Translations under genes and position numbers: made by a program
The notes under the pieces: model-generated
What the model was told of the DNA's origin: nothing
Seen by the model: only the letters and a program-made list of their open reading frames with translations
Databases searched by the model: none
Source of the DNA: an uncultured Porphyromonadaceae bacterium
Lineage (GTDB): Bacteria; Bacteroidota; Bacteroidia; Bacteroidales; Muribaculaceae
Direction of reading: 5' to 3'
Length of the DNA stretch: 58,344 bases
NCBI GenBank assembly: GCA_947175215.1
Contig: CAMWLR010000006.1
Coordinates: 1 to 58,344, forward strand
In this document: positions 42,515 to 53,265 of the stretch, piece after piece
Position numbering within the stretch: position 1 is the stretch's first letter
How the letters are laid out: each line of letters begins with the position of its first letter

Positions 42515-43360
42515 TCAGCAGGCTTTGAATGACATATCGAGGCCCTTGACAGAGTGGGTAAGCGCACCGACCGAGATAAAGTCTACGCCGGCCTCGCCAT
42601 ACTCACGCAGGGTATCAAGAGTGATACCGCCCGAAGACTCCACTTCGGTCTGTCCGTTTATCAGAGCCACAGCCTCAGCTGTGGCAGCGGGGGTGAAGTT
42701 GTCAAGCATTATGCGGTCAACACCGGCATCGAGAGCCTGACGTATCTCATCGGTGTTGCGGGTCTCGACCTCAATCTTGAGGTCTTTGCCGTTATTGCAC
42801 ATCCACTCTTTGGCAGCCTTGACAGCCTGAGGTATTCCGCCGGCAAAGTCTACATGGTTATCCTTTATGAGGATCATATCATATAGGCCCATACGGTGAT
42901 TGCCGCCTCCGCCGATCTTGACAGCCTCCTTCTCGAGAACGCGCAGCCCCGGAGTAGTCTTGCGGGTGTCGATGACTTTGGCTTTGAGACCTTTGAGGCG
43001 CTCTTGATAACGCGCGGTCTGTGTAGCGATGCCGCTCATGCGCTGCATGATGTTGAGCATCAGACGCTCGGTCTGTAACAAAGAGCGCACCGGCCCCTCG
43101 ACCTTAAATGCAATGTCACCGGGCTTAACGTGAGCGCCGTCATTGATGTAGACGGTCATTTTGAGCGACGGGTCAAATTTCTCAAACACCTTGCGGGCGA
43201 TATCCACGCCGGCGAGTATTCCCTCCTCCTTGACCAGCAGATGCTGTGCGCCCTGCTCCTCGGCAGGGATGGTCGACAGGGTAGTGGCGTCACCGTCACC
43301 GACATCTTCGGCAAAAGCCAGTGTCAGCAGGTCATCGATAAGTTCTTCGCGAGTTTTCAT
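42515..43360 (-). CDS. nadC: nicotinate-nucleotide pyrophosphorylase (carboxylating)
   Basis: A 281-residue quinolinate phosphoribosyltransferase that makes nicotinate mononucleotide from quinolinate and PRPP in de novo NAD synthesis. The substrate-binding RKTTPGLRVLEKEAVKIGGGGNHRMGL and KDNHV stretches are typical, with EVETRN and the Glu/Asp-rich VDRIMLDNF barrel strands and the closing ESSGGITLDTLREYG. nadA and nadB are not adjacent. Its promoter lies inside the gap to rlmH, which is divergent. The convergent HAD gene ends 38 bp away without a terminator. Confidence 0.95.
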   Translation of the reverse strand: MKTREELIDDLLTLAFAEDVGDGDATTLSTIPAEEQGAQHLLVKEEGILAGVDIARKVFEKFDPSLKMTVYINDGAHVKPGDIAFKVEGPVRSLLQTERLMLNIMQRMSGIATQTARYQERLKGLKAKVIDTRKTTPGLRVLEKEAVKIGGGGNHRMGLYDMILIKDNHVDFAGGIPQAVKAAKEWMCNNGKDLKIEVETRNTDEIRQALDAGVDRIMLDNFTPAATAEAVALINGQTEVESSGGITLDTLREYGEAGVDFISVGALTHSVKGLDMSFKAC

Positions 43361-43402
43361 AAGAAACAGTGATTAACGGTATCCGGGTTTGGAAACCTGA
43401 TG

Positions 43403-43433
43403 CAAAATTACTAATTATAAACCATCCAAGCAA
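43403..43433 (-). promoter_or_regulatory. promoter of nadC
   Basis: On the minus strand, TAATTTTG at 43403-43410 and TTG at 43431-43433, spacer 20 bp. The leader is about 37 nt. Confidence 0.65.
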
Positions 43434-43439
43434 ACAGAC

Positions 43440-43913
43440 GTGAAAATAACCCTGATGGTGGTCGGCAAGACCGGATCGGCTAATCTGCGTGCCGGTATCG
43501 AGGAATACGCATCGCGTATCAACCGCTACATCCCCTTTGAAATCATAGAGTTACCTGATGTAAAGACATCACGTAAGCTCACCGAGCAGGCACAGAAACA
43601 GGCCGAGGGTGAGATGATGCTGCAAAAGATCCAGGGGGGTGACCATGTCGTCCTCCTTGATGAACACGGACGTGAGATGACATCGCGCGAGTTCTCTCGC
43701 GACCTTGAGCGTAAGAGTCTCACCGTACCGCGCAGACTATGGTTTGTCGTCGGTGGTCCCTATGGATTCTCGCCAGATGTCTATGCACGTGCCAACGAGA
43801 AGCTGTCACTGTCAAAGATGACCTTTCCGCACGAGATGGTGCGTCTCTTTTTCACCGAGCAGCTCTACCGCGCCATGACCATCCAGCGCAACGAGCCGTA
43901 TCACCACGACTGA
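43440..43913 (+). CDS. rlmH: 23S rRNA (pseudouridine1915-N3)-methyltransferase
   Basis: A 157-residue SPOUT methyltransferase that methylates pseudouridine 1915 in helix 69 of 23S rRNA on assembled ribosomes. The usual length is about 155. The AdoMet site is visible in VVGGPYGF and LSLSKMTFPHEMVRLFFTEQLYRA, and the C-terminus ends with the conserved NEPYHHD. The start codon is GTG, which gives the canonical MKITLMVVGKTG beginning; the next ATG would remove the first beta strand. The gene is convergent with the M13 peptidase and ends in a strong terminator. Confidence 0.96.
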   Translation: MKITLMVVGKTGSANLRAGIEEYASRINRYIPFEIIELPDVKTSRKLTEQAQKQAEGEMMLQKIQGGDHVVLLDEHGREMTSREFSRDLERKSLTVPRRLWFVVGGPYGFSPDVYARANEKLSLSKMTFPHEMVRLFFTEQLYRAMTIQRNEPYHHD

Positions 43914-43926
43914 TTCAGATACAAGT

Positions 43927-43975
43927 AAATATCAAAAGCGCGGCCTCGATTGACGGGGTCGCGCTTTTGATATTT
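43927..43975. terminator. terminator between rlmH and the M13 peptidase gene
   Basis: A perfect 16-bp stem (43927-43942 against 43960-43975) extended inward by further pairs, A-rich on the left and T-rich on the right, so it should act on both convergent genes. Confidence 0.85.
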
Positions 43976-43988
43976 GTCAGCGGGGTGA

Positions 43989-46031
43989 TTACCAGATCAC
44001 AACCTGCTCATCGGGCGAGAGGTAGAGTTTGTCGCCGGGTTTGATACCGAATGCCTTGATGAACGGTGCGATGTTACGCAGTGTCACGTTGACACGGTTC
44101 TCGGCCAGAGAATGTACGTCACCTATGGTGAGGTTACGCTTCTCGGCATCACGGCAGTTTGTGGCCCAGATATTGGCATAGTTGAGATAGAAAGCCTGTT
44201 CGGGTGTGAAGCCGTCGATCATAGCTTCCTCTGAGTCGATGTCTACACCCTTGGCCTTTTGTGAATCAAGGAATGCAGTGTAAGCCACGCGCAGACCGCC
44301 CTGGTCACCGATATTCTCGCCGAGGGTGTAAGAACCGTTGGCCATCAGACCGGGGAGGATCTCGATCTTGTCAAACTGGTCTGCCAGACCCTTGGTGAGG
44401 GTCGCAAAAGCCTCGGCATCCTCGGGAGTCCACCAGTTGGTCATGTTACCCTTGGCGTCGAAGTTGCAGCCCTGGTCATCAAAGCCGTGGCTCATCTCGT
44501 GGCCGATAACGACACCGATACCGCCGTAGTTCTCGGCATCAGATGCTTCGGGGTTAAAGAAGGGAGCCTGCAGGATGGCTGCGGGGAAGACGATCTCGTT
44601 AGCCAGGGGATTATAGTATGCGTTGACGGTCTGAGGTGTCATGCCCCACTCGGTCTTGTCAACAGGTTTACCCCATTTCTCATACTCTTTCTTCTGATGC
44701 CACATAGAGGCATTGTGAACGTTCTGATAATATGAGAGAGCGGGGTCGATCTCAAGTTCTGAGTAATCTTTCCATTTGTCGGGATAACCGATCTTGACGG
44801 TGAAACCGAGCAGTTTCTCGATAGCTTTGAGTTTGGTCTCGTCGCTCATCCAGGGGAGGTTGATGATATGCTTGCCCAGGGCAGTGCGGAGGTTACCCAC
44901 GAGCTGCAGCATCTGCTCCTTAGATGATTCGGGGAAATACTCGTCAACATAGAGCTGACCGATGGCCTCGCCCATGTAACCGTCTGCAACGCCTAATGCG
45001 CGTTTCCAACGGGGACGCATCTGCTTGACACCGCTCATGACCTTGTTAAACTCAAACGAGGTCTCGGTGAATTTGTCGCTGAGATAGGGGGCAGCCTGAG
45101 CGACATACTTCCACAGATAATAATCTTTCTTCTCACGGTCAGAGAGTTTGGCCAAAAGATTGTCGGCCTGCTTGACAGTGTTCATCTCGGTGACGATCAC
45201 CATCTCGGGGGTCTCGATACCCATGGTCTCGATAAAGAAGCGATCCCAGTTGATGTTGGGGTACATCTCCTTGAGCTGCTCGATAGAGCGGGGATTATAC
45301 ATCGCGGGGATATTGCGGCTCTCCTCGCGGGTCCAGGTCGAATCGGCCAGCGCTGTCTCGATCTTCATTACATTCTTCATGATACGTTGGGCATCTTTCT
45401 TAGAGTAGCCGGCGTTGCGCATCTGATCAACGATGAGTTTCTTGTAAGCCTCGCGGATTTTTGTATTCTCCTTGTCATTGAGCAGATAATAGTCACGGTC
45501 GCCCAGACCGAGGCTACCGCCCGAAACATACATGGCGTAAACGTTAGAGTCGGCAAGATCCTCCATGGGGCCTGCGCCGAAGAATGGTGACGAGTAATTG
45601 CCGTGCATCCACAGGAACAGATCCTCCATACCTGAGGCAGGAGTCTCCTCAATCTTCTTTAGATCGGCAAGGATGGGGGTGGCACCCTCGTTGTTGCGGC
45701 GTATAGAGTCCATACCCTGAGAGTATAGAGTCCATACCTTAAAGGCGTTTGTACCCTTCTCGGGGTTTGACTCGCCGAGATTCATAACGATGGTCTTTAC
45801 ATTCTCCTCAGCCTGGTCGTTAAGTACGTTGAACATGCCGTAACGTGCATACTCGTCGGTGAGGGGGTGGGCCTGCATCCAGCCGTTATTTACGTAGCGG
45901 TAGAAGTCCTGACCCGGCGCGTATGTCGAGTCGATAAGCGCCTTGTCGACGCTGCCCAGATGTTCGGCACTCACGGCCAAGACACCTCCGGCGAGGGTCA
46001 GGGCAGCGAGTGACATTTTCATAATGTTCAT
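43989..46031 (-). CDS. M13 family metallopeptidase (PepO/neprilysin type)
   Basis: A 680-residue exported zinc endopeptidase. The N-terminus is a signal peptide (MKMSLAALTLAGGVLAVSA). The M13_N domain fills residues 30-415 and the catalytic domain follows, with the zinc motif HEMSHGFDD, the third ligand region LGENIGDQGGL and the NAYYNPLANEIVFPAAILQ substrate motif. Such enzymes digest peptides in the periplasm. No lipobox is present. It lies 34 bp downstream of ychF on the same strand and may share its transcript. The strong terminator at 43927-43975 ends the unit. Confidence 0.94.
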   Translation of the reverse strand: MNIMKMSLAALTLAGGVLAVSAEHLGSVDKALIDSTYAPGQDFYRYVNNGWMQAHPLTDEYARYGMFNVLNDQAEENVKTIVMNLGESNPEKGTNAFKVWTLYSQGMDSIRRNNEGATPILADLKKIEETPASGMEDLFLWMHGNYSSPFFGAGPMEDLADSNVYAMYVSGGSLGLGDRDYYLLNDKENTKIREAYKKLIVDQMRNAGYSKKDAQRIMKNVMKIETALADSTWTREESRNIPAMYNPRSIEQLKEMYPNINWDRFFIETMGIETPEMVIVTEMNTVKQADNLLAKLSDREKKDYYLWKYVAQAAPYLSDKFTETSFEFNKVMSGVKQMRPRWKRALGVADGYMGEAIGQLYVDEYFPESSKEQMLQLVGNLRTALGKHIINLPWMSDETKLKAIEKLLGFTVKIGYPDKWKDYSELEIDPALSYYQNVHNASMWHQKKEYEKWGKPVDKTEWGMTPQTVNAYYNPLANEIVFPAAILQAPFFNPEASDAENYGGIGVVIGHEMSHGFDDQGCNFDAKGNMTNWWTPEDAEAFATLTKGLADQFDKIEILPGLMANGSYTLGENIGDQGGLRVAYTAFLDSQKAKGVDIDSEEAMIDGFTPEQAFYLNYANIWATNCRDAEKRNLTIGDVHSLAENRVNVTLRNIAPFIKAFGIKPGDKLYLSPDEQVVIW

Positions 46032-46065
46032 ACTATGAAGTTTATAGGTTTGGTGTTGGATTTTA

Positions 46066-47169
46066 TCAGTTATTAAACAAGAAGTGCATTATATCACCGT
46101 CTTTGACCACATAATCCTTACCCTCGACACCCATCTTGCCGGCATCGCGCACGGCGCTCTCACCGCCGAGGGTGACGAAATCGTCATATTTAATGACCTG
46201 AGCGCGAATAAAACCTTTCTCAAAGTCAGAGTGGATGACACCGGCGCATTTGGGCGCTTTCCAGCCGTCAACAAATGTCCACGCCCTGACCTCATCGGCC
46301 CCGGCGGTGAAGAATGTCTTGAGGTTGAGCAGCGCATAGGCGGCACGTATCAGACGTGACACGCCCGACTCCTCGAGCCCTATCTCGTTGAGAAATTCCT
46401 GACGCTCCTCAAAAGTATCGAGTTCGGCAATCTCGCTTTCGGTCTGAGCGGCAACGATCATAAGCCCTGCGCCCTCATCCTTGATGGCCTCGCGCACGGC
46501 GTCGACATATTTGTTGCCGTTGACAGCTGATGCGTCATCGACATTACATACATATAATACGGGTTTGTCGGTGAGCAGAAAGAGTTCGCGGGCAAACTTC
46601 TTCTCATCAGGGGTCTCCATCACAACGCTGCGTGCCGGTTTACCCTTATCAAGAGCCTCCTTGAACTTGCACAACACTTCATACTGGAATTTTGCAGTCT
46701 TGTCACCTCCGGTCTGAGCCTGCTTCTGAGTCTTGGCGATGCGGCTCTCTATTGTCTCGAGGTCTTTGAGCTGCAACTCATAGTCGATGATCTCCTTATC
46801 CCTGACCGGATCGACAGTGCCGTCGACATGTGTTATATTGTCATCGTCAAAACACCGCAGCACGTGCAGGATGGCATCTGTCTCACGGATATTTGCCAGG
46901 AACTTGTTGCCGAGGCCTTCGCCGCGGCTTGCACCCTTGACGAGGCCCGCGATATCGACGATCTCGACCGTGGCGGGGACGATGCTGCGCGGGTTACACA
47001 TCTCGACGAGCTTGTTGAGACGCTCATCGGGAACGGTGATCACACCCACGTTGGGCTCGATAGTGCAGAAAGGGAAATTGGCCGACTGGGCCTTGGCGTT
47101 GGAGAGACAATTGAAGAGGGTCGACTTACCGACATTGGGTAGTCCGACGATTCCACATTGTAGTGACAT
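46066..47169 (-). CDS. ychF: ribosome-binding ATPase YchF
   Basis: A 367-residue Obg-family ATPase conserved in nearly all life. It binds ATP in preference to GTP and associates with ribosomes. The P-loop is [15 protein letters not shown] (8-22) and switch II is [22 protein letters not shown] coiled-coil insertion follows ([17 protein letters not shown]), and the TGS domain forms the C-terminus (residues 280-365), ending in the typical [11 protein letters not shown]. The -7 box is at 47250-47257. The M13 peptidase gene follows 34 bp later. Confidence 0.97.
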   Translation of the reverse strand: MSLQCGIVGLPNVGKSTLFNCLSNAKAQSANFPFCTIEPNVGVITVPDERLNKLVEMCNPRSIVPATVEIVDIAGLVKGASRGEGLGNKFLANIRETDAILHVLRCFDDDNITHVDGTVDPVRDKEIIDYELQLKDLETIESRIAKTQKQAQTGGDKTAKFQYEVLCKFKEALDKGKPARSVVMETPDEKKFARELFLLTDKPVLYVCNVDDASAVNGNKYVDAVREAIKDEGAGLMIVAAQTESEIAELDTFEERQEFLNEIGLEESGVSRLIRAAYALLNLKTFFTAGADEVRAWTFVDGWKAPKCAGVIHSDFEKGFIRAQVIKYDDFVTLGGESAVRDAGKMGVEGKDYVVKDGDIMHFLFNN

Positions 47170-47249
47170 TTCTGATGGTTTTATTCTTGGGCGCGCCCGT
47201 TGGCGACACAGCCCCGGCGCGTTGTTTACAGATAGAATTACTTAATTTG

Positions 47250-47257
47250 CAAAGTTA
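47250..47257 (-). promoter_or_regulatory. -7 box of ychF
   Basis: The minus strand reads TAACTTTG, a perfect match, 80 bp before the ychF start. No TTG is found at 17-23 bp. The surrounding 47241-47258 is nearly palindromic. Confidence 0.5.
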
Positions 47258-47364
47258 AGAAAAAAATTTTTAATACACCCCCGAAAACAAAACAGAGGTG
47301 GCCGTTTGTTTAAGATAATATAACATTTCTATAACCCGACCGATTAAAACCAAACAGTATAATC

Positions 47365-47970
47365 ATGAAGAAAACATTATTTATCGCCACATTGGCGCTT
47401 GGCGGAATGCTGGCAATGTCGTCATGTGATTCGCGTCAGAAATTGTCTGACAATATTCAGGGAGTATGGGCCGGCAATCCCGAGGAGATCAACGATGCAG
47501 GGGCCACCCGCGCCACCGCGACACGTATGATGGAGTTTACACACACCGGCAATTCAGGCGAGGGAAACGTCACCCTGTCGGCCTATGTCACCGTTGAGAA
47601 TACTCTCCCTGCCAATGACTCGATCGTTACTCCTCTGACCGTATCGGCCTCAGGCACTGTCTCAATAACCGGCTATTATCAGGCCAAAGATGACGATGAT
47701 CTGCTGCTGACCCTTGATGCATCGACTCTGACGGTCAATGTCGATCCCGATGCCGTGCAGCTCAATTATAACGTGCTGTCGCAGGATAGCGCTCCCGAGC
47801 TGACCACCCTTAAACCTGCAGCGACCGTGCTCGCCCGTCAGCAGATGGAGCAGGCCGCCCGCAGTCTGTTGCTCAACATAAATGAGATCGAGGATGTGAA
47901 GATACATGGCAATATGCTCACCTGTGAGATCGGTCATAAAGACTACACATTCCGCAACGAGAGCAAATAA
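47365..47970 (+). CDS. hypothetical lipoprotein
   Basis: A 201-residue lipoprotein with a typical signal peptide (KK, hydrophobic run, MSSC with the lipidated Cys at C21). After the Cys come SDNIQGVWAGNPEEI and a set of probable beta strands with periodic hydrophobic residues (GTVSITGYYQAK, LLLTLDASTLTV). This recalls Bacteroidota lipocalin-like lipoproteins. A helix near 155-170 (VLARQQMEQAARSLLLNINEIEDV) is followed by two final strands. The residues after the Cys (DSRQK) do not clearly predict surface export. Function unknown. It is monocistronic; no clear promoter was found. Confidence 0.75.
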   Translation: MKKTLFIATLALGGMLAMSSCDSRQKLSDNIQGVWAGNPEEINDAGATRATATRMMEFTHTGNSGEGNVTLSAYVTVENTLPANDSIVTPLTVSASGTVSITGYYQAKDDDDLLLTLDASTLTVNVDPDAVQLNYNVLSQDSAPELTTLKPAATVLARQQMEQAARSLLLNINEIEDVKIHGNMLTCEIGHKDYTFRNESK

Positions 47971-48012
47971 CGGCTCTACACATCATATATGACGAAAAAT
48001 GCTCACGGGCGA

Positions 48013-48045
48013 TTGACGCCGTTTGCCAAATAATTCGTAACTTTG
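48013..48045 (+). promoter_or_regulatory. promoter of the fumarase operon
   Basis: TTG at 48013-48015, 22-bp spacer and TAACTTTG at 48038-48045 (perfect). The leader of about 97 nt is longer than most here. Confidence 0.65.
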
Positions 48046-48148
48046 CGGTATCCTCGCGAAAACGCCCGGGGATGCCGCAAAGTTATTTACCTGCGGCCCT
48101 TGCCAACGTCTAAATTTTATTCGACATAAACGCATATCAACTCTAACT

Positions 48149-49798
48149 ATGGCAACCAAACCGTTCCATTATCAGGAGATGTTTCCGCTCGGACCTGACA
48201 CTACCGAGTATTATCATCTGACCTCAGACTACGTCAAGGTAGAAAACTGGGGTGGTCATGAATTCCTTGTGGTAGACCCCGAGGCACTGACTGTGCTCGC
48301 CCGTCAGGCTACGCATGACAACGCCTTTATGCTCCGTCGCGAGCATAACGAGATGGTCGCAAAAATTCTGCATGATCCCGAGGCGTCAGACAATGACAAG
48401 TTTGTGGCTCTGACGATGCTTCGCAACGCCGAGATCGCGGCCAAGGGTGAACTGCCTTTCTGCCAGGATACAGGTACGGCAATCTGTCACGGCGAGAAAG
48501 GTCAGCTCGTTTATACCGGGTGTGACGACGAGGAGAAAATCTCCCGCGGTGTCTATGACACATATACCCGGTGCAACCTGCGCTACTCACAGAACGCCCC
48601 CCTGAATATGTATGACGAGGTCAACACAGGTTGTAACCTCCCTGCTCAGATAGACATTCACGCCACAGAGGGCGACGAATATAAGTTTGTCTTTGTTGCA
48701 AAGGGCGGCGGTTCGGCCAATAAGACATACCTCTATCAAGAAACCAAGGCGATCATTAACCCCAAGACTCTCGTTCCCTTCCTTGTCGAGAAGATGAAGA
48801 CCCTGGGTACTGCTGCATGTCCCCCTTATCATATCGCATTTGTTATCGGCGGCACATCGGCCGAGAAGAATCTCGAGACAGTCAAGAAAGCCTCGATCAA
48901 ATATTACGATAATCTCCCCACCACGGGTAACGAGTATGGCCGCGCATTCCGCGATGTAGAGCTCGAGAAAGAACTCCTTGAGGCATCACGCAACATCGGG
49001 CTCGGCGCACAGTTCGGCGGCAAATATTTCGCCCATGATATCCGCGTCATCCGTCTTCCCCGCCACGGCGCATCATGCCCCATCGGTATGGGTGTAAGCT
49101 GCTCGGCTGACCGTAATGTCAAGGCTAAGATCAACCGCGAGGGTCTCTGGATCGAGAAACTTGATGCTAACCCCGGCGAGTTGATCCCCGAGGAGATGCG
49201 TAATCCCGAGGAGAGCAATGCCGTCAACATCGACCTTAACCGTCCGATGTCTGAGGTACTGGCCGAACTTGACAAGTTCCCCGTCGCTACACGTCTCAAC
49301 CTCAACGGCACTATCATCGTGGGCCGCGATATCGCTCACGCCAAGATCAAAGAGCGTCTCGATGCCGGCGAACCTATGCCTGAATATCTCAAGAACCATC
49401 CGATCTATTACGCCGGTCCGGCCAAGACCCCCGCAGGCATGGCCTCAGGTTCATTCGGCCCGACTACTGCAGGTCGTATGGATCCTTATGTTGATCAGTT
49501 CCAGAAGGCCGGAGGCTCGATGATCATGATCGCCAAAGGTAACCGTTCGCAGCAGGTGACCGATGCGTGCAAGAATAACGGCGGATTCTATCTCGGTTCG
49601 ATCGGTGGCCCCGCTGCCGTGCTGGCCAAGAACTCGATCAAGAAAGTTGAGCTGCTCGAATACCCTGAATTAGGTATGGAGGCTATCTGGAAGATTGAGG
49701 TCGAGAACTTCCCCGCCTTTATTCTTGTTGATAACAAAGGTAACGACTTCTTCAAAAAAATCCAGGAGAAATGCGCAGGGTGTCCCCTGACCAAGTAA
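48149..49798 (+). CDS. class I fumarate hydratase
   Basis: A 549-residue iron-sulfur fumarase that interconverts fumarate and malate. The three [4Fe-4S] ligands are visible at the same residue numbers as E. coli FumA: C105 (FCQDTGTA), C224 (TAACPPYH) and C318 (GVSCSADRN). Both alpha and beta domains are in one chain, as in FumA/FumB, not split as in some anaerobes. In Bacteroidota it works in the reductive branch of the TCA cycle that makes succinate and propionate. It is the first gene of an operon, 21 bp upstream of gpmI. Confidence 0.95.
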   Translation: MATKPFHYQEMFPLGPDTTEYYHLTSDYVKVENWGGHEFLVVDPEALTVLARQATHDNAFMLRREHNEMVAKILHDPEASDNDKFVALTMLRNAEIAAKGELPFCQDTGTAICHGEKGQLVYTGCDDEEKISRGVYDTYTRCNLRYSQNAPLNMYDEVNTGCNLPAQIDIHATEGDEYKFVFVAKGGGSANKTYLYQETKAIINPKTLVPFLVEKMKTLGTAACPPYHIAFVIGGTSAEKNLETVKKASIKYYDNLPTTGNEYGRAFRDVELEKELLEASRNIGLGAQFGGKYFAHDIRVIRLPRHGASCPIGMGVSCSADRNVKAKINREGLWIEKLDANPGELIPEEMRNPEESNAVNIDLNRPMSEVLAELDKFPVATRLNLNGTIIVGRDIAHAKIKERLDAGEPMPEYLKNHPIYYAGPAKTPAGMASGSFGPTTAGRMDPYVDQFQKAGGSMIMIAKGNRSQQVTDACKNNGGFYLGSIGGPAAVLAKNSIKKVELLEYPELGMEAIWKIEVENFPAFILVDNKGNDFFKKIQEKCAGCPLTK

Positions 49799-49819
49799 TC
49801 TCCGCACAATATCTATCAA

Positions 49820-51337
49820 ATGGCACATAAAGCATTACTGATGATTCTTGATGGCTGGGGTATCGGCAACCATACCCATAGTGACGCCATCTACTCTACT
49901 CCCACACCTTACTGGGACAAACTTCTCGCGACATATCCTCACTCTGAGCTGCAGGCATCGGGCGAAAACGTCGGTCTCCCCGACGGCCAGATGGGTAACT
50001 CTGAGGTAGGTCACCTCAATATCGGCGCAGGCCGTGTACTCTATCAAGACCTTGTGAAGATCAATAAGGCCATAGAGAGCGGCGCTATTCTCGATAATCC
50101 CGAGATCAAGAGTGCATTCTCATACGCCAAAGAGACAGGCAAGGCGATCCACTTCATGGGTCTGACCTCTACCGGTGGCGTACACTCATCATTTGAGCAC
50201 ATCTTTGCCCTCTGTGACATAGCACAGAAGTATGGCCTCGAGAAGGTATATCTCCACTGCTTCATGGATGGCCGTGACACAGACCCCCGTTCGGGTAAAG
50301 GGTTCATCGAGCAGCTTACCGAGCATTGCGACAAGACCGGTGCAAAGATCGCATCAATCATCGGCCGTTACTACGCAATGGACCGCGACAAGCGTTGGGA
50401 TCGTGTCAAAGTCGCATACGATCTGCTTATTGACGGCACAGGCAAACAGGCTACCGATATGGTCAAGGCTATGCAGGAAAGCTATGACGAGGGTGTGACC
50501 GACGAGTTTATCAAACCGATCAACAACTCGACCGTCGACGGTACGATCAAAGAGGGTGACGCGGTTATCTTCTTTAACTACCGCAACGACCGTGCCAAGG
50601 AGCTGACCGTTGTGCTGACCCAGCATGATATGCCCGAGGAGGGGATGAAGACAATCCCCAACCTGCAATATTATTGCATGACACCTTATGACGCTTCGTT
50701 TAAGGATGTCCATATCCTCTTCCCCAAGGAGAATGTCGACAACACTATCGGCGAATATCTCTCATCTAAGGGTAAGAAGCAGCTGCATATCGCCGAGACC
50801 GAGAAGTATGCCCACGTGACATTCTTCTTTAACGGGGGTCGCGAAGCTCCCTTTGAGGGCGAGGATCGTATCCTCGTGCCGTCGCCCAAGGTGGCTACCT
50901 ATGATCTCAAGCCTGAGATGTCTGCCCCCGAGGTTGCCGACAAACTGCGCGACGCGATTGACTCTGAGAAATATGATTTCATCGTTGTCAACTTTGCAAA
51001 CGGTGATATGGTGGGCCACACCGGTGTCTACTCTGCCATTCAGAAAGCTGTCGAGACCATTGACAAGTGTGTCGAGGAGGTTGTTGAGGCTGCCAAGAAA
51101 AACGGCTATGAGGTAATCATTATCGCCGATCACGGCAATGCTGACCATGCCGAGAACTCTGACGGTACACCCAACACGGCCCACTCGCTCAACCCCGTGC
51201 CCTGTGTGTATGTGACCGATGACAAGAATGCTACCGTTGAGAACGGTATCCTTGCCGACGTCGCGCCGACCATCCTCCATATCATGGGTATTCCACAGCC
51301 TAAGGAGATGACAGGCCACAACCTTATCAAAGATTGA
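49820..51337 (+). CDS. gpmI: 2,3-bisphosphoglycerate-independent phosphoglycerate mutase
   Basis: A 505-residue alkaline-phosphatase-type enzyme that converts 3- and 2-phosphoglycerate in glycolysis without a bisphosphate cofactor, using two Mn2+ ions. The first metal ligand is D11 in LILDGWG, the phosphorylated Ser is S61 in [15 protein letters not shown], and the other ligands lie in [12 protein letters not shown] and IADHGNADH. It follows the fumarase gene by 21 bp and precedes an acetyltransferase by 5 bp, so all three are probably co-transcribed. Pairing glycolysis and fumarate reduction genes suits a fermenting anaerobe. Confidence 0.97.
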   Translation: MAHKALLMILDGWGIGNHTHSDAIYSTPTPYWDKLLATYPHSELQASGENVGLPDGQMGNSEVGHLNIGAGRVLYQDLVKINKAIESGAILDNPEIKSAFSYAKETGKAIHFMGLTSTGGVHSSFEHIFALCDIAQKYGLEKVYLHCFMDGRDTDPRSGKGFIEQLTEHCDKTGAKIASIIGRYYAMDRDKRWDRVKVAYDLLIDGTGKQATDMVKAMQESYDEGVTDEFIKPINNSTVDGTIKEGDAVIFFNYRNDRAKELTVVLTQHDMPEEGMKTIPNLQYYCMTPYDASFKDVHILFPKENVDNTIGEYLSSKGKKQLHIAETEKYAHVTFFFNGGREAPFEGEDRILVPSPKVATYDLKPEMSAPEVADKLRDAIDSEKYDFIVVNFANGDMVGHTGVYSAIQKAVETIDKCVEEVVEAAKKNGYEVIIIADHGNADHAENSDGTPNTAHSLNPVPCVYVTDDKNATVENGILADVAPTILHIMGIPQPKEMTGHNLIKD

Positions 51338-51342
51338 TACGT

Positions 51343-51903
51343 ATGTCTGCTGAATCGAAAGAAGCCGGCCGTATAGATCTGCGAGTCGATCTTGTGCACG
51401 CCAACGAGACGATGCGCAACCGTCAGTTCTGTTTCAGGCTCAAGCAGCTGCTGCCTCTGAGCGAGGAATATAACAATATGGTGAGCGAACTGCTTTATGG
51501 CAACATCGGTGAGGGGAGCTACATGATGCCTCCGCTGACAGTTGTCGGAGCAAGCCGTATTAAAATCGGTAAGAACGTTTTTATCATGGACGGTATATTG
51601 CTTATGGGTTCAGGTGGTATCACGATTGATGACAATGCGCAGTTGGCAGCCAATGTGCAGATCTTGTCAAATAATCATGACCTGCGTGACCGAGAGGTAA
51701 TCACCCTTGCTCCGGTGCATATCGGCCGTGGCGCGTGGATCGGCGCCGGGGCAACAATACTCCCCGGTGTCACGATAGGTGAGAATGCCGTCGTGGGTGC
51801 AGCCTCGGTTGTTACCCGCGATGTCCCGGCCAATACGATCGTGGCCGGTAACCCGGCCCGGGTGCTCCGCACTTTCGATCCCGCCACTGACAATTACTTC
51901 TGA
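51343..51903 (+). CDS. hexapeptide-repeat acyltransferase
   Basis: A 186-residue left-handed beta-helix acyltransferase of the maltose/galactoside acetyltransferase (LacA/Maa) type. The helix is visible as repeats of (V/I/L)GxxAx, with the CoA-site elements ANVQILSNNHD, GRGAWIGAGATILPGVTIGENAVVGAASVV and VAGNPARVLR. The active-site His is the one in SNNHDLRD. It transfers an acetyl group to a sugar or similar acceptor; the acceptor is not predictable. A TTG nine bases earlier is in frame, but the ATG 5 bp after the gpmI stop codon is the likelier start. A very strong terminator follows. Confidence 0.9.
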   Translation: MSAESKEAGRIDLRVDLVHANETMRNRQFCFRLKQLLPLSEEYNNMVSELLYGNIGEGSYMMPPLTVVGASRIKIGKNVFIMDGILLMGSGGITIDDNAQLAANVQILSNNHDLRDREVITLAPVHIGRGAWIGAGATILPGVTIGENAVVGAASVVTRDVPANTIVAGNPARVLRTFDPATDNYF

Positions 51904-51927
51904 TTCTTACACCTGTCAAGGTTATTA

Positions 51928-51978
51928 TAAATCAAGAGGCGATGTCACTGATTAATTGTGACATCGCCTCTTGATTTA
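51928..51978. terminator. terminator of the fumarase-gpmI operon
   Basis: A perfect 21-bp inverted repeat (51928-51948 against 51958-51978) with a 9-nt loop, A-rich on the left and T-rich on the right. It separates this operon from the convergent ribBA gene and can act both ways. Confidence 0.9.
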
Positions 51979-52044
51979 TCTCCGTTTCAGAGCAGATGGC
52001 TAATGGGGGACGCTTTGTGACGCGAAGGACATTAGAGTCAACGG

Positions 52045-53265
52045 TCAGTCGACGTTGTGGAGGGTGTGATCCATACGATGCTTTTTGGTCGAGAGATAAA
52101 AGCGGTCGTGCTCGTTGGGGGCAATCTCGATAGGCACGTTCTCGACTACATCGAGGCCGTAACCCTCAAGGCCGATACGTTTGATGGGGTTATTGGTGAT
52201 AAGGCGCATCTTGCGTATGCCGAGTTCGTGGAGTATCTGTGCACCGACACCATAGTCACGTTCGTCAGCTTTATGGCCTAAGTGTAGGTTGGCGTCAACG
52301 GTATCCATACCCTGTTCCTGTAATTTGTAAGCCTTGATCTTATCCATCAGGCCGATACCGCGACCTTCTTGCAGGAGGTAAATGACAGCACCGCGTCCCT
52401 CTTTGTCGATCATCTGTAATGCCTGATGCAGCTGCTCGCCGCAGTCACATCTGAGTGACCCGAATATGTCGCCTGTGGCGCATGATGAGTGAACTCTCAC
52501 CAGCACCGGTTCGTCGGTGTTGACGTCCCCTTTGATGATGGCGATATGTTCGAGTCCGTTGCTTTTCTGACGGAAGGGGATGAGTCGGAAATCACCGTAG
52601 ACGGTAGGCAGATGTACTTCCTCACCCTTCTCTACAAGCGATTCCTGTTTGAGGCGGTATGCGATAAGGTCGCGTATCGAGATGAGTTTCATCCCCCACT
52701 CATCGGCGCGTTTGCGCAGCTCGGGCAGGCGGGCCATCGACCCGTCGTCACTCATTATCTCCATCAGGGCGGCAGCCGGTTGCAATCCGCTCAGACGGGC
52801 GAGATCTACGGCTGCCTCAGTGTGTCCCGAACGGCGGAGTACCCCGGCATCCTGAGCAAATAGGGGGTTTATATGGCCGGGGCGGCCGAATGTCTCGGGC
52901 TTTGAGGTGGGATCGGCAAGCGCGTGGATGGTGGCGCAACGGTCATGTATAGACACGCCGGTCGAGCATCCATCGAGTTTGTCAACGGTGATTGTAAACG
53001 GGGTGCCGAGTACCGAGGTGTTGTCGGTGGTCTGCGGGTCGAGACCGAGCTCTTTGCAACGCGAGATGGTCAGTGGCACACACAATACGCCGCGGGCATT
53101 CTTGAGCATGAAGTTTACCTGCTCGGGGGTGATTTTTTCGGCAGCGACAATGATGTCACCCTCGTTCTCGCGGTCTTCATCATCGACCACGATTATCATT
53201 TTACCCTCCTTGAAGTCCTTGAGGGCATCTTCGATAGAGTCAAGTTTGATTTTGTCAGCGTTCAT
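52045..53265 (-). CDS. ribBA: bifunctional RibBA (DHBP synthase / GTP cyclohydrolase II)
   Basis: A 406-residue fusion that starts riboflavin synthesis from both substrates. Residues 1-205 are 3,4-dihydroxy-2-butanone 4-phosphate synthase ([28 protein letters not shown]). The rest is GTP cyclohydrolase II, with zinc Cys in [19 protein letters not shown] and the active-site [16 protein letters not shown]. The ATG overlaps the lptF/G stop codon as GTGATGA, so translation is coupled; a GTG one codon upstream is also possible. No FMN riboswitch precedes it, as expected for an internal operon gene. Confidence 0.96.
   Translation of the reverse strand: MNADKIKLDSIEDALKDFKEGKMIIVVDDEDRENEGDIIVAAEKITPEQVNFMLKNARGVLCVPLTISRCKELGLDPQTTDNTSVLGTPFTITVDKLDGCSTGVSIHDRCATIHALADPTSKPETFGRPGHINPLFAQDAGVLRRSGHTEAAVDLARLSGLQPAAALMEIMSDDGSMARLPELRKRADEWGMKLISIRDLIAYRLKQESLVEKGEEVHLPTVYGDFRLIPFRQKSNGLEHIAIIKGDVNTDEPVLVRVHSSCATGDIFGSLRCDCGEQLHQALQMIDKEGRGAVIYLLQEGRGIGLMDKIKAYKLQEQGMDTVDANLHLGHKADERDYGVGAQILHELGIRKMRLITNNPIKRIGLEGYGLDVVENVPIEIAPNEHDRFYLSTKKHRMDHTLHNVD

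Noticed and set aside
50762-51319. 185-codon minus-strand frame opposite gpmI
   Set aside because: Antisense shadow of a complete, conserved gpmI gene.
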